DNA of 13,674 nt, from NCBI GenBank assembly GCA_001791035.1, contig MGDX01000030.1:6101-19774 (forward strand), given 5' to 3'. The DNA comes from Candidatus Uhrbacteria bacterium RIFCSPHIGHO2_02_FULL_53_13 (lineage in GTDB: Bacteria > Patescibacteriota > Patescibacteriia > UBA9934 > UBA11717). The first letter of the stretch is position 1. Every line of letters begins with the position of its first letter. Below, in pieces: positions 5,057 through 12,534 of this stretch. The position numbers and the translations under genes are program-made. The notes under the pieces were generated by a model. It did no database searches. It was given only the letters and a program-made list of their open reading frames with translations, and was not told where the DNA came from.

Positions 5057-5686
5057 ATGCACACTACAATCTATACGATGTGCGCAGTGTTGTTGATTGG
5101 GATGGTTGGGTGCCAATCGTCCGAGCCCATTCGCTCGAACGAAGCGCTGTTCACGCTCCCCTTGGAGCGCGACGAAGCATTCACGGCGTGGGAGCTCAAT
5201 TCTCACTACGTGTACGGGAAGTTTGCCTTCCCAACGACGCTTGTGGCGCCGCAGGATTCTTATGTCCTTGAAGCGCGCCAGGGCACGGTGCATTTGGCGC
5301 ACTTTGAAGCGCCCGCCGTGCTCGTGCTCGACGATGTCGACACACACTGGCTACAGGAAGGTGATGAGCTGTGCGCCGGCGATACATTCGGTCGCACGCA
5401 GCCTTTGCGCGTGCACGCCCATTGGGGCCTTGACGAGTTTAGCAACACGACGGACTTGTCGCTCGTGCGCACCGTGCGCGGGAACGTCATTGAGACGCTC
5501 GCCGATGCGCGGCCCGCCGATGTTCTGCACTCCGCGCTTGGAGTCAATCCTGCGTTTGCGCGCTCCACGGACGTCAACCGACTGCCGTGCGCGTACGATC
5601 GCGAGGACGATGAGGAAGACGTGGACGAGGAAAGCGACATGACCGACCGAAGCGCTGACGAGGCGCGCGAGGAGGACGGACGATGA
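5057..5686 (+). CDS. Lipoprotein with degenerate M23/LytM-like domain
   Basis: A 209-residue protein. The ATG at 5057 is chosen over an upstream ATG frame at 5015 because a lipoprotein signal peptide starts right there: MHTTIYTM, then a hydrophobic core, then MVGC with the acceptor Cys at residue 19. The body follows the M23 peptidase strand order: SHYVYGK (49-55, first zinc-His position), TLVAPQDSYVLEARQGTVHLAH (61-82 region), LQEGDELCAGDTFGRT (99-114) and VHAHWGL (119-125, the HxH motif). The Asp ligand expected just after the first His is missing (KFAFP), so it may be inactive, like the LytM-domain regulators of cell-wall amidases. Residues 181-208 are a Glu/Asp-rich tail. The stop overlaps the start of the next gene (ATGA), so the two are probably coupled. 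Confidence 0.7.
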   Translation: MHTTIYTMCAVLLIGMVGCQSSEPIRSNEALFTLPLERDEAFTAWELNSHYVYGKFAFPTTLVAPQDSYVLEARQGTVHLAHFEAPAVLVLDDVDTHWLQEGDELCAGDTFGRTQPLRVHAHWGLDEFSNTTDLSLVRTVRGNVIETLADARPADVLHSALGVNPAFARSTDVNRLPCAYDREDDEEDVDEESDMTDRSADEAREEDGR

Positions 5687-6903
5687 TCCGTCTTACGACG
5701 CGCGTGTTCACGGTGGTCGCGGCGATGTTCGTCACGATGCCCGGATGCGTGGTTGCCGAGCTCATGGCGCCCGTCGATAAGTCGGCACCGGCCGACGGCG
5801 CGAACAACGCGCAAAGCAGCGGATCCGATAGCGAACCCGACGGCGGGTTTGGCGGCTCGAGCGAGCCGATCATCCACATGCCGTTCCAAACGGGAACCTC
5901 ATGGCTCTGCACGCAAGGCGCCAACGGTTCGTACTCGCACCAGTACAACTCGACGCGGTACGACGTTGACTTGGATACGCCGAACAATCCGTCTGACTAT
6001 GCTCTGGTTTACGCGCCGGTGAGCGGCACCGTTTACTTGCAGTACGAGCCGACGGGGTTTGGCTACCATGCCAACATCGACATGGGCAACGGGATGTACG
6101 TGATTCTCGGGCATCTCGATAGCTTCGCGGTCCAGGGCGCCACGTACGTGGAAGAGGGCGATCTCATTGGCACGGCCGGATGCACCGGTTCGTGCACGGG
6201 CGAGCATGTGCACCTTGGTGTGCACTCGGGTGATGCCAACCGCGGCGCGAGCCAGGGAACGTCAATTCCGTTCCGCATGTTCTCACGCGATGTGACGGAC
6301 GGCGGCGGCGCCGAGCCGTACTCGACCAGCGAGATGGTCTGCGGCCTTTCGAGCGGACACCGCTACGAGAGCCAGCTGGCCACGGGCGCCGGTTCTAATT
6401 CGTCCAGCGATGGCGATCACGACGAGCCGTGCGACGACGACGATGCGTCGAATTCGGATGATGACGATGCTTGGGATGGTCCCGAGGACGACTCCGATGA
6501 TGACGACGACACGTCCGACAATGGCTCCGATGATGACGACGACGACGACGCCTCCGGCAATGGCGGCGACGGCGAAATCGAACTCTGCTGGCATACCACC
6601 GGTCTGTCCAACGTCCGCGATGCGGAACTGTGGGTCATGGACGGCGGCTGGCAGACCATCGCCCAGCAAGGCGGAACGCTGACAAGCGTTTGCGGAACGT
6701 GGGAAGCCGATTCGGGCGACGTTCTGCTAGTCAATGGCGAGTACACGGCCTCGGGCGTTCCCGCTTCGAGGTGGTGGATCTGCGCGAACAACGGATCGAA
6801 TCTTCAGATCTACGGTTCGTTGCGTGTGGATGGTGTTACGGCGCAAACGTACGTTGCAGAAAACGGCGTTGGCGGCTGTGACGTTGAGCTCGTTGTTCCG
6901 TAA
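5683..6903 (+). CDS. M23 (LytM) family peptidase lipoprotein with Asp-rich linker
   Basis: A 406-residue protein with GGAGG at 5671-5675, seven bases before the ATG. The N-terminus carries a signal peptide and lipobox-like MPGC (acceptor C22), then a Ser/Gly/Asp-rich stretch. Residues 62-200 are an M23 peptidase domain: SHQYNSTRYDVDL provides H86 and D96, APVSGTVYLQ and ILGHLDSF are core strands, and GEHVHLGVH gives H175 and H177. These are the zinc ligands of LytM-type endopeptidases that cut peptidoglycan cross-links. Residues 243-297 are an extreme Asp-rich linker, followed by a second domain (298-406) of beta-strand character with cysteines at 302, 337, 367 and 399. That domain is of unknown function and may bind wall or surface. 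It follows and overlaps the degenerate M23-like lipoprotein. The secretion gene set begins just downstream, suggesting a wall-opening role. Confidence 0.85.
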   Translation: MIRLTTRVFTVVAAMFVTMPGCVVAELMAPVDKSAPADGANNAQSSGSDSEPDGGFGGSSEPIIHMPFQTGTSWLCTQGANGSYSHQYNSTRYDVDLDTPNNPSDYALVYAPVSGTVYLQYEPTGFGYHANIDMGNGMYVILGHLDSFAVQGATYVEEGDLIGTAGCTGSCTGEHVHLGVHSGDANRGASQGTSIPFRMFSRDVTDGGGAEPYSTSEMVCGLSSGHRYESQLATGAGSNSSSDGDHDEPCDDDDASNSDDDDAWDGPEDDSDDDDDTSDNGSDDDDDDDASGNGGDGEIELCWHTTGLSNVRDAELWVMDGGWQTIAQQGGTLTSVCGTWEADSGDVLLVNGEYTASGVPASRWWICANNGSNLQIYGSLRVDGVTAQTYVAENGVGGCDVELVVP

Positions 6904-6910
6904 TCTTGGA

Positions 6911-6942
6911 AACTCGGCGTGGGGATCTCCTCATGCCGAGTT
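6911..6942 (+). terminator. Strong hairpin after the M23 gene, probable terminator
   Basis: AACTCGGC (6911-6918) and GCCGAGTT (6935-6942) pair perfectly. A G-T wobble and the inner TGGGGA/TCCTCA stem extend it to about 15 bp. It begins 8 bases after the stop codon. No T-run follows, so it may terminate with help or protect the 3' end. Confidence 0.5.
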
Positions 6943-6964
6943 AGTGTTGTGAGTGAGTGGTGCG

Positions 6965-6992
6965 CTACTCACTATGCACTACTTACTACTCA
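6965..6992. repeat. Heptamer tandem array (CTACTCA type), four units
   Basis: CTACTCA, CTATGCA, CTACTTA, CTACTCA in exact 7-base register, just upstream of the extended -10 promoter at 7002-7010. Same period but different unit from the arrays at 4628-4669 and 11323-11371. Confidence 0.55.
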
Positions 6993-7001
6993 TCAAACAC
7001 A

Positions 7002-7010
7002 TGCTATACT
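7002..7010 (+). promoter_or_regulatory. Extended -10 promoter for the VirB6-like gene
   Basis: TGCTATACT matches the extended -10 pattern TGnTATAAT with one mismatch. No good -35 is seen, which extended -10 promoters tolerate. Transcription would start near 7017, only about 10 bases before the ATG at 7027, with AAGAG as the only ribosome-binding signal. Confidence 0.5.
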
Positions 7011-7026
7011 AAACCAAAAAGAGTAC

Positions 7027-9708
7027 ATGCAACACGTGCGTCAACTCGCCAAACGACACGCTCTTCCGGCCGCGGTCGCCGGCGTGTTTGGGATTGCATT
7101 GTTGATTGCGCCCGAAATCGCATTTGCCGGCCCCGTGGATGCCATCGCCGGCATGCTTGCGCAAATCATTCTCTGGATCGCAAGCTTTATTGGCTCGGTC
7201 GCGCTGTACCTTCTTGAAATCTTCTTCACCAAAGTCATCAGCTATAACGACTTCATTCATCACGGCATTGTCGAAAAAGGTTGGACGATGGTGCGCGATG
7301 TGGTCAACATTGGATTCATTGCCGTACTACTCGTGATTGCTATCGGCACGATGTTTGGTATCTCGCGCATGAACTGGCGTCAACAGGTTCCGATGTTGCT
7401 CTTGGGAGCCGTCATCGTCAACTTCTCTCGTTTAATCTGCGGCCTTCTTATCGACGTCGGCCAAGTGTTCATGATCACGTTTGCCAACGCCATTCAACAG
7501 GCGGGCGCGGGCAATTTTCTCCAACTGTTTTCAATCGACAAAATTCAGTCGCTCTCTAACTCGGTTCCCGTATCCGGCTCTATTCTGTTTGTAGTCTCTC
7601 TCTTTGCTCTTTCGCTGTCGGTCATTATCCTTATCGTGGTTTTTGTGTTCATGGCGATTCTTGTGTATCGAATCGTTGTTCTGTGGGTGCTCATTATCCT
7701 TTCTCCTATTGCATTCCTTATTGGCGCGGCCAAGGGCGTGTTTAACACGGTCGGGAGCGAGTATTCGCAGTGGTGGCAAAAACTGGTTGCCTCAATCACC
7801 ATTGGTCCGATTTTGTTGTTCTTTTTATGGCTGGCGCTCACGGCGGTTGCAGGCGGCGGTCTTAGCCTTCCCGGAGGGAGCACAGAACTTTCTCCAAGCG
7901 GTTCTGCGCTTGCGGCGTCTGGCTTTGACATCGAGACGCTCACGAGCTTTGTCATTGCCATCGCTTTGCTCTTAGCGGGGCTTGAAGTGGCTCAACAAAC
8001 GGCAGGGCAAATTGGCGGATTTGCGGGAAAGGCCGCGGCGATGGGCAAGGGATATGCTACAAAAGTTGCCTCTGCCCCAGTGGCGGTCGGGGCGCTTGTT
8101 GGCGGTTACGCACTCCGAAAAGGCATCGAAAAGACGAAGGGCGGCGTCAAATCCGTCACAGGCGGCGCGCGCGATTTGTATCGCGGCACAACGGCCGAAT
8201 CGCGCCAGCGCAAAATGGAAGCCGAGCGTCGTCGCGCCCAGCGTTTGGCATCCGACACCGGACGCTTTGGAGCCATTCGCCGCGCGCAAGGCCGTTCGCG
8301 TTTGGCTAAACTTGGCGAGCGTGAAAAACTCGAAAAGACGAGGCAGGCCGAGCTTGTTGCCAAGCACAAGGGCGAATTCGATACGTATTCACCTGAAGAA
8401 AAGAAGGCGTTTATTGCGAGCGTGAAAGGTAAGAAGGTTGTCTCCGAGACCGAGAAGGCAAAGGTCGCGGCGATTGAAAACGGAACCGTGCTTGACAGCA
8501 AGCAGTTTGAGGAGATGATGGCGAAGGATCGTGAAACCGCCAAGAAGTGGTATACGAGTGTCAAGGACCGTGCCAAAGATCAAGGTGACGAGGACACGCT
8601 CAAACGGTTGGGTACCATGGCCGAAACGCGTCCGTCGCTGGCGGCAAAAGGACGCGATGGAATGGCGGCGGCATACTCCGGAATGGACAGACGACAGCTT
8701 CAGAGAATCAATACGGACGAGTTCAAGGATCCCGAGGCATTGGCGGCCGCTATGGATGCCGGGCTGTTTGATCAAGTCAACAGCGATCCAAAGGGATACT
8801 CGAAGTCCATGCAGGACATGGCGAAGCGTTTTGCGGGATCGCCGGCCGGAGCGGCTAATGCGACTCGAGCGAAAGGAGAGCAGACTCGGTTTGAGGGTGA
8901 GCGCGAAAGAATCGCGCAAGATGCCGGTTTGACGGACGATCAGCGAACGGAGGCAAATCGTCGTAACGAGGCGACCCGTTCCGTTGTGACCGCTTCGTTG
9001 ACCGACGATCTCAAGAGAGTGCTCGATGGCGGCGTTAAACTTCAGGATGTGGATGTGGCACAGCTCAACCCTGCTGATATTGCTAAACTGCTCAAGACGG
9101 CCGCTCCGGATGCGATGGGCGATTTGAGTACACGCATTAGAGGGAATGATGCGGCGGGATCACCGAACGCCAACTTGAACGGATGGAAAACAGAGATTAG
9201 AAATGCGTTGTTGGGTTCAAGGCTTACTACTGGTGCAAGCGCAAAGGAGCTACAAGCCATTGATCAAAACAGAACAGCCGTAACTCAATCTGCCAATATG
9301 GGCTATGGATACGACAAAGACGTTTCACCAAGCACACCGGGCGGCGTTGCCGGCGGTGGCTGGTCGGCGGAAGGTCGTCGCGAGTTTAAGGCTTCAGTGA
9401 CCAATTCACCAAACATGGTGGTTCACTTGGCAGCCGAGCTCGATGCCGACGGCGGCAACAACGACCTGTCCAAATCCGTCGCCGAAACGGTTACCAAGGA
9501 CGGTTTGAAAGGATTACTCGAGAACTTGGATAAGTCGCGCGGTGGAGCGGACGAAGCGCAACAGCGTGCCGTGTTGGAGCGTCTTGGGCAAGTTGCAATG
9601 CAATGGGAGGGCAGGCTCACAGGCGACATGGCCAAAGCGGTTGACGAAGCGGCGGCGTTCTATCGCAAGCGTGTCGCCGGACAGCTTGAGCGCAACACGT
9701 ATAGCTAA
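7027..9708 (+). CDS. VirB6/TrbL-like polytopic membrane protein with long soluble tail
   Basis: An 893-residue protein from the ATG at 7027. The frame extends to a GTG at 6919, but that would run through the hairpin, heptamer array and promoter. Residues 13-35 look like a signal sequence (…IAFAG). Hydrophobic segments follow at about 40-68, 92-111, 121-150, 184-212, 213-234, 256-276 and 303-320, with an aromatic YSQWWQKLVAS before the sixth. This matches VirB6/TrbL-type inner-membrane channel components of type IV secretion systems. From about 340 the protein turns soluble. There is a Gly/Ala-rich segment (QIGGFAGKAAAMGKGYATK), then about 520 charged, mostly helical residues rich in Lys, Arg, Glu and Ala with no recognised domain. 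Such tails are presumably cytoplasmic. It is followed 8 bases later by the helical unknown gene, probably in one transcript. Confidence 0.78.
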   Translation: MQHVRQLAKRHALPAAVAGVFGIALLIAPEIAFAGPVDAIAGMLAQIILWIASFIGSVALYLLEIFFTKVISYNDFIHHGIVEKGWTMVRDVVNIGFIAVLLVIAIGTMFGISRMNWRQQVPMLLLGAVIVNFSRLICGLLIDVGQVFMITFANAIQQAGAGNFLQLFSIDKIQSLSNSVPVSGSILFVVSLFALSLSVIILIVVFVFMAILVYRIVVLWVLIILSPIAFLIGAAKGVFNTVGSEYSQWWQKLVASITIGPILLFFLWLALTAVAGGGLSLPGGSTELSPSGSALAASGFDIETLTSFVIAIALLLAGLEVAQQTAGQIGGFAGKAAAMGKGYATKVASAPVAVGALVGGYALRKGIEKTKGGVKSVTGGARDLYRGTTAESRQRKMEAERRRAQRLASDTGRFGAIRRAQGRSRLAKLGEREKLEKTRQAELVAKHKGEFDTYSPEEKKAFIASVKGKKVVSETEKAKVAAIENGTVLDSKQFEEMMAKDRETAKKWYTSVKDRAKDQGDEDTLKRLGTMAETRPSLAAKGRDGMAAAYSGMDRRQLQRINTDEFKDPEALAAAMDAGLFDQVNSDPKGYSKSMQDMAKRFAGSPAGAANATRAKGEQTRFEGERERIAQDAGLTDDQRTEANRRNEATRSVVTASLTDDLKRVLDGGVKLQDVDVAQLNPADIAKLLKTAAPDAMGDLSTRIRGNDAAGSPNANLNGWKTEIRNALLGSRLTTGASAKELQAIDQNRTAVTQSANMGYGYDKDVSPSTPGGVAGGGWSAEGRREFKASVTNSPNMVVHLAAELDADGGNNDLSKSVAETVTKDGLKGLLENLDKSRGGADEAQQRAVLERLGQVAMQWEGRLTGDMAKAVDEAAAFYRKRVAGQLERNTYS

Positions 9709-9716
9709 CAGATCCT

Positions 9717-11303
9717 ATGGAGGAACGCGTGTTTCCTTATCGGTTTTTGCCTGACCCCGTTAGGGCGTTTTTCCTTGACTCCGGACTCGAGGACTTAGCT
9801 TTTATTGTCAAAACCAACGGACTGTCGTCTACCGCGGAAGATGCGCTCGATACCATTCAGCAGGAAGTTTTGTTTGGCTATGAGCCGGTTGACAAGGTGA
9901 TTAATCTGCTCAAAACGCGTCTTGGTTACGATACGCCGCTTGCTGCAAAAGTCGCGCTCGATTTGATTCAGCGACGATTTTTGCCGATAGACGCGTACTT
10001 GCAGTCGCAGGCGTTTCGCACGTTTGCACAGCTAGGCGGAAACGTCACGGTGGTGAGCGTTCCGCATGTGGAGCGTTCGGCGCTTACGGTGACGCAAGTG
10101 CGCAAAAACGTGGATGCGTTTGTGGAAGAAGCGCGTGCGCGGCGCGCGGAAGAGGAGTCAGCCGCGAGCGAAGAGCGCGCAACGACAGAAAAAACAGTGC
10201 GCCAAGACCGCGAGGCGTTCGTGGAAACGGTGCAGAAACTGGACGCGCGCATGGACGCCGACGATGAGCCGACGGTTGGGGAAGCCCAGGAGGAGCTTGC
10301 GTCTGAACTCGATCCTTCTCATGAGCTCGCACCTCCGCCTCCCGCTCTTGTCGACGCGCAAAAATCCAGCGAATCACGAGCGTCAAGCAGAAAACGTCGG
10401 CGGTTGCGTTCGCCAATTCAGTCAATGGAACACTCGGCGCCACCGTCCCTCGAACCGCCCTCAATTCAAAAAGAGCGCAGGACTTCCATTCTCGACCTCG
10501 ATGGCGAAGCGGAAGTGGCAAAAATCGTCGAAGATCTAAAAGCATCGGGCACGCACGCGCCGCGCTCCATTGAACATCCAAAAATTGACGAGATTCAACG
10601 CAAACTTTCTCTCACGTTCGCGTCGAGCGACTTGAACAAGCGCTTCCGCGTCATTCTTGGTTCGCGGCTTTCTGGTGTGCGCAGTGAGTCAGATTTTCAG
10701 CTGGCACTTAGTCGATCCGTTGAAGAAGGGGGGCTGGGGCTCAACCCCCACACAGTTGACCGCGTCATGGAAGCAGTGGAAGGACATCGCGTAGAGCGTC
10801 ACACGGAGAGCGCAAACAAGGCGGCCGCGGAGAAGTCCGAATATGTGAAGTCGCGCCAAGCACGGCATAGTGTTCCAAACGCGAGTCTCGCAACTCTCGA
10901 ATCCTCGCCAACGCCAAAACCAATGGCTCGTGCGGGTCTTGGAGAGCGTCCTCCTGTGCAAGATGTCACATACGCGCGCCGATTGGTGGGACCCCTTGAA
11001 GAATTGCGCCGTATGCGTATTGAAGACGTTCGTCGCATCCCCGGCTCTGTCGAAGATGCAAAAGCGGCTCTCTTGGACGACATTGAACAAATCGCCAAGC
11101 ATGATCCCGGTCAGCGCATTCAAGCGTCGGACGCGTGGCGCGAAAGTCCGCTCGTGAAAGCATACCAGCGAATTTTGGCGGCATCTTTGCAGAAAGGTGT
11201 GCCCGTGCGCCAAGTGCTCGGCGATAAACAAGTGAATCCCGGAGACTTGACGCTTGACGAATTCAATCTCGTGCGTACGCTCAACGCGGCGTTGCGACTT
11301 TGA
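9717..11303 (+). CDS. Large helical protein of unknown function in the secretion gene set
   Basis: A 528-residue soluble protein with no signal peptide or membrane segment. I do not recognise a named domain. Three parts can be seen. Residues 1-110 form a helical N-domain (VRAFFLDSGLEDLAF, PLAAKVALDLIQRRFLP). Residues 125-285 are charged, with a Glu/Arg/Ala-rich likely coiled coil at 125-175 and a Pro/Ser-rich stretch with basic RKRRRLR. The rest is a C-terminal helical region in which DLNKRFRVILGSRLSGVRS and EEGGLGLNPHTVDRVME (around 302-350) form a helix-turn pattern. Residues 415-528 are a second conserved-looking block (DVTYARRLVGPLEELRRMR, NPGDLTLDEFNLVRTL). Position between the VirB6-like and PrgI genes suggests a cytoplasmic accessory of the secretion machine, perhaps docking on the VirB6-like tail. 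Its stop codon lies 3 bases from the next promoter. Confidence 0.75.
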   Translation: MEERVFPYRFLPDPVRAFFLDSGLEDLAFIVKTNGLSSTAEDALDTIQQEVLFGYEPVDKVINLLKTRLGYDTPLAAKVALDLIQRRFLPIDAYLQSQAFRTFAQLGGNVTVVSVPHVERSALTVTQVRKNVDAFVEEARARRAEEESAASEERATTEKTVRQDREAFVETVQKLDARMDADDEPTVGEAQEELASELDPSHELAPPPPALVDAQKSSESRASSRKRRRLRSPIQSMEHSAPPSLEPPSIQKERRTSILDLDGEAEVAKIVEDLKASGTHAPRSIEHPKIDEIQRKLSLTFASSDLNKRFRVILGSRLSGVRSESDFQLALSRSVEEGGLGLNPHTVDRVMEAVEGHRVERHTESANKAAAEKSEYVKSRQARHSVPNASLATLESSPTPKPMARAGLGERPPVQDVTYARRLVGPLEELRRMRIEDVRRIPGSVEDAKAALLDDIEQIAKHDPGQRIQASDAWRESPLVKAYQRILAASLQKGVPVRQVLGDKQVNPGDLTLDEFNLVRTLNAALRL

Positions 11304-11312
11304 TGGTATAAT
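11304..11312 (+). promoter_or_regulatory. Consensus extended -10 promoter for the PrgI-VirB4 operon
   Basis: TGGTATAAT is a perfect extended -10 (TGn plus TATAAT). It begins one base after the stop codon of the preceding gene, so any -35 contacts would lie in that coding sequence. Transcription should start near 11319, giving a leader of about 65 bases made mostly of the heptamer array. Confidence 0.65.
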
Positions 11313-11322
11313 TTAGGAAGTA

Positions 11323-11371
11323 AGAATCCAGAATCCAGAATCGGGAATCAAGAATGTAGAATTCAGGAGCC
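11323..11371. repeat. Heptamer tandem array (AGAATCC type), seven units, in the PrgI leader
   Basis: In exact 7-base register: AGAATCC, AGAATCC, AGAATCG, GGAATCA, AGAATGT, AGAATTC, AGGAGCC. It lies within the predicted 5' leader. The last unit carries AGGAG, 15 bases before the PrgI start, so changes in unit number would move the promoter relative to the start. Compare 4628-4669 and 6965-6992. Confidence 0.7.
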
Positions 11372-11384
11372 AATAGCCAAAAAC

Positions 11385-11828
11385 ATGCCAGACCAATTCG
11401 TCGTTCCGCAATTTCTCGACGTCGAAAGCAAAATTATCGGACCTGTGACCATCCGACAGTTTGTTGTTTTGCTTTCCGCGGGGTTGATTGGCACATTGTT
11501 TTTTCGCCTATTTGATTTTGCGCTGTTTCTGCTCTTTACCATTCCCATCGCCATCTTCGCGATCGTCATTGCATTTGTGCGCATCAACGGACAGCCGTTC
11601 CATTACTTTATGATTAACGCGGTTCAAACCGTACGCCGACCGAACTTACGCGTGTGGAACAAAATGCGCACGGACGCGGAATTGCGCGCCTACCTTATGA
11701 AGAAAGAAGCGCCAAGACCGCCCATTTCGTTTCACAAACCCCCGCTCACCGGCAGTCGTTTGCGTGACTTGTCGCTTGTGGTGAACACGGGCGGCGTGTA
11801 TGTGCCGGACGACGCAAAGTCACAATAA
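11385..11828 (+). CDS. prgI: PrgI family protein (type IV secretion membrane component)
   Basis: A 147-residue protein. The N-terminus QFVVPQFLDVESKIIGPVT, followed by two hydrophobic segments at about 24-41 and 44-66 joined by a short FRLFD turn, is the signature layout of the PrgI family (named from the pCF10 conjugation gene prgI). These are small inner-membrane proteins found next to VirB4 in Gram-positive and Patescibacteria type IV secretion loci. After the membrane hairpin comes a soluble tail (FHYFMINAVQTVRRPNLRVW) of about 80 residues, predicted cytoplasmic. The ATG at 11385 has no close Shine-Dalgarno; the only purine-rich AGGAG is 15 bases away. It leads an operon with the TraC-like and VirB4 genes, which follow at 16 bases and then by overlap. 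Confidence 0.88.
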   Translation: MPDQFVVPQFLDVESKIIGPVTIRQFVVLLSAGLIGTLFFRLFDFALFLLFTIPIAIFAIVIAFVRINGQPFHYFMINAVQTVRRPNLRVWNKMRTDAELRAYLMKKEAPRPPISFHKPPLTGSRLRDLSLVVNTGGVYVPDDAKSQ

Positions 11829-11844
11829 AAATCTCCAAAAACGC

Positions 11845-12534
11845 ATGGCAGAGCAAACAAAAAAAGCTCCAAATCGCCCGACGACACAACGCTACTTGGA
11901 CATGAGCGAGGTGCGCGACGACGTGATTTCCATGAAAGACGGCACTTTGCGCGCGGTTGTTCTTGTGTCGAGCATCAACTTCGCGCTCAAGTCGGAGGAC
12001 GAACAACAAGCGATTGTGCAGGGGTATATGCAGTTTTTGAATGGCCTTGAGTTTCCATTGCAGGTCGTGATTCAGTCGCGTAAAATGCGCATCGACGACT
12101 ACATTGGACGTATGCGCCAGGCCGAGCGTGATTTGCAAAACGAGCTTCTGCGCACGCAAATGAACGACTACATTCAGTTCATTCAGGATTTGGTTGAAGG
12201 CGGAGAGATTATGAGTAAGCAATTTTATGTGGTCGTGCAGTACGATCCGTCCACCGACAAAAAGAAGAACTTTTGGACGCGTGCGCGTGAAGTCATCTCT
12301 CCGGCGCGTCGCGTACAGCTCAACGAAAAGCAGTTTGAAGAGCGCGCACACAAACTCGAACAGACCTTGAATCATGTGGTGGGCGGTCTCAATAGCATGG
12401 GATTGACGAGCGTGCGGCTGGACACGCAGGGGCTCATTGAGCTTCTCTACGATTCTTACAATCCGGTGCTTTCATCCGTACAGCCGATGACCGATATCGG
12501 AGGGCAACACATAGAAACGTCGTATGGCTTTTGA
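11845..12534 (+). CDS. TraC-like / VirB4 N-terminal-domain-like protein
   Basis: A 229-residue soluble protein from the ATG at 11845. An in-frame extension to 11800 would overlap PrgI and lacks support. Residues 16-135 (RYLDMSEVRDDVISMKDG, LRAVVLVSSINFALKSEDEQ, FPLQVVIQSRKMRIDDYIGR) resemble the N-terminal region of TraC/VirB4-type proteins found just before VirB4 in PrgI-containing loci. The later part (KKKNFWTRAREVISP, FEERAHKLEQTLNHVVGGL, VRLDTQGLIELLYDSYNP) continues that pattern. There is no Walker A, so it is not itself an ATPase. It overlaps the VirB4 gene by 11 bases, so it is probably translated together with it and binds the ATPase. The upstream ribosome site is weak (AT-rich spacer). 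Confidence 0.75.
   Translation: MAEQTKKAPNRPTTQRYLDMSEVRDDVISMKDGTLRAVVLVSSINFALKSEDEQQAIVQGYMQFLNGLEFPLQVVIQSRKMRIDDYIGRMRQAERDLQNELLRTQMNDYIQFIQDLVEGGEIMSKQFYVVVQYDPSTDKKKNFWTRAREVISPARRVQLNEKQFEERAHKLEQTLNHVVGGLNSMGLTSVRLDTQGLIELLYDSYNPVLSSVQPMTDIGGQHIETSYGF

Noticed and set aside
4727..5347. Minus-strand 206-residue frame
   Set aside because: Arg/His-rich, no recognisable motif or start signal, and overlaps the lipoprotein gene whose signal peptide is convincing.
2752..5686. TGA read as glycine (Gracilibacteria/Absconditabacteria code)
   Set aside because: TGA ends several genes exactly at overlapping starts, GGN encodes glycine throughout, and no reading frame needs TGA as sense.
5260..5889. 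Minus-strand 209-residue Ser/Arg-rich frame
   Set aside because: Composition is that of an antisense shadow over the acidic tail and the M23 gene start.
6283..6791. Minus-strand frames rich in Val/Ile or Ser
   Set aside because: They arise from the GAY repeat tract read on the other strand and mimic membrane segments without being genes.
6919..7026. GTG start for the VirB6-like gene
   Set aside because: Those 36 codons run through a terminator hairpin, a heptamer array and a promoter; the ATG at 7027 precedes a normal signal-like segment.
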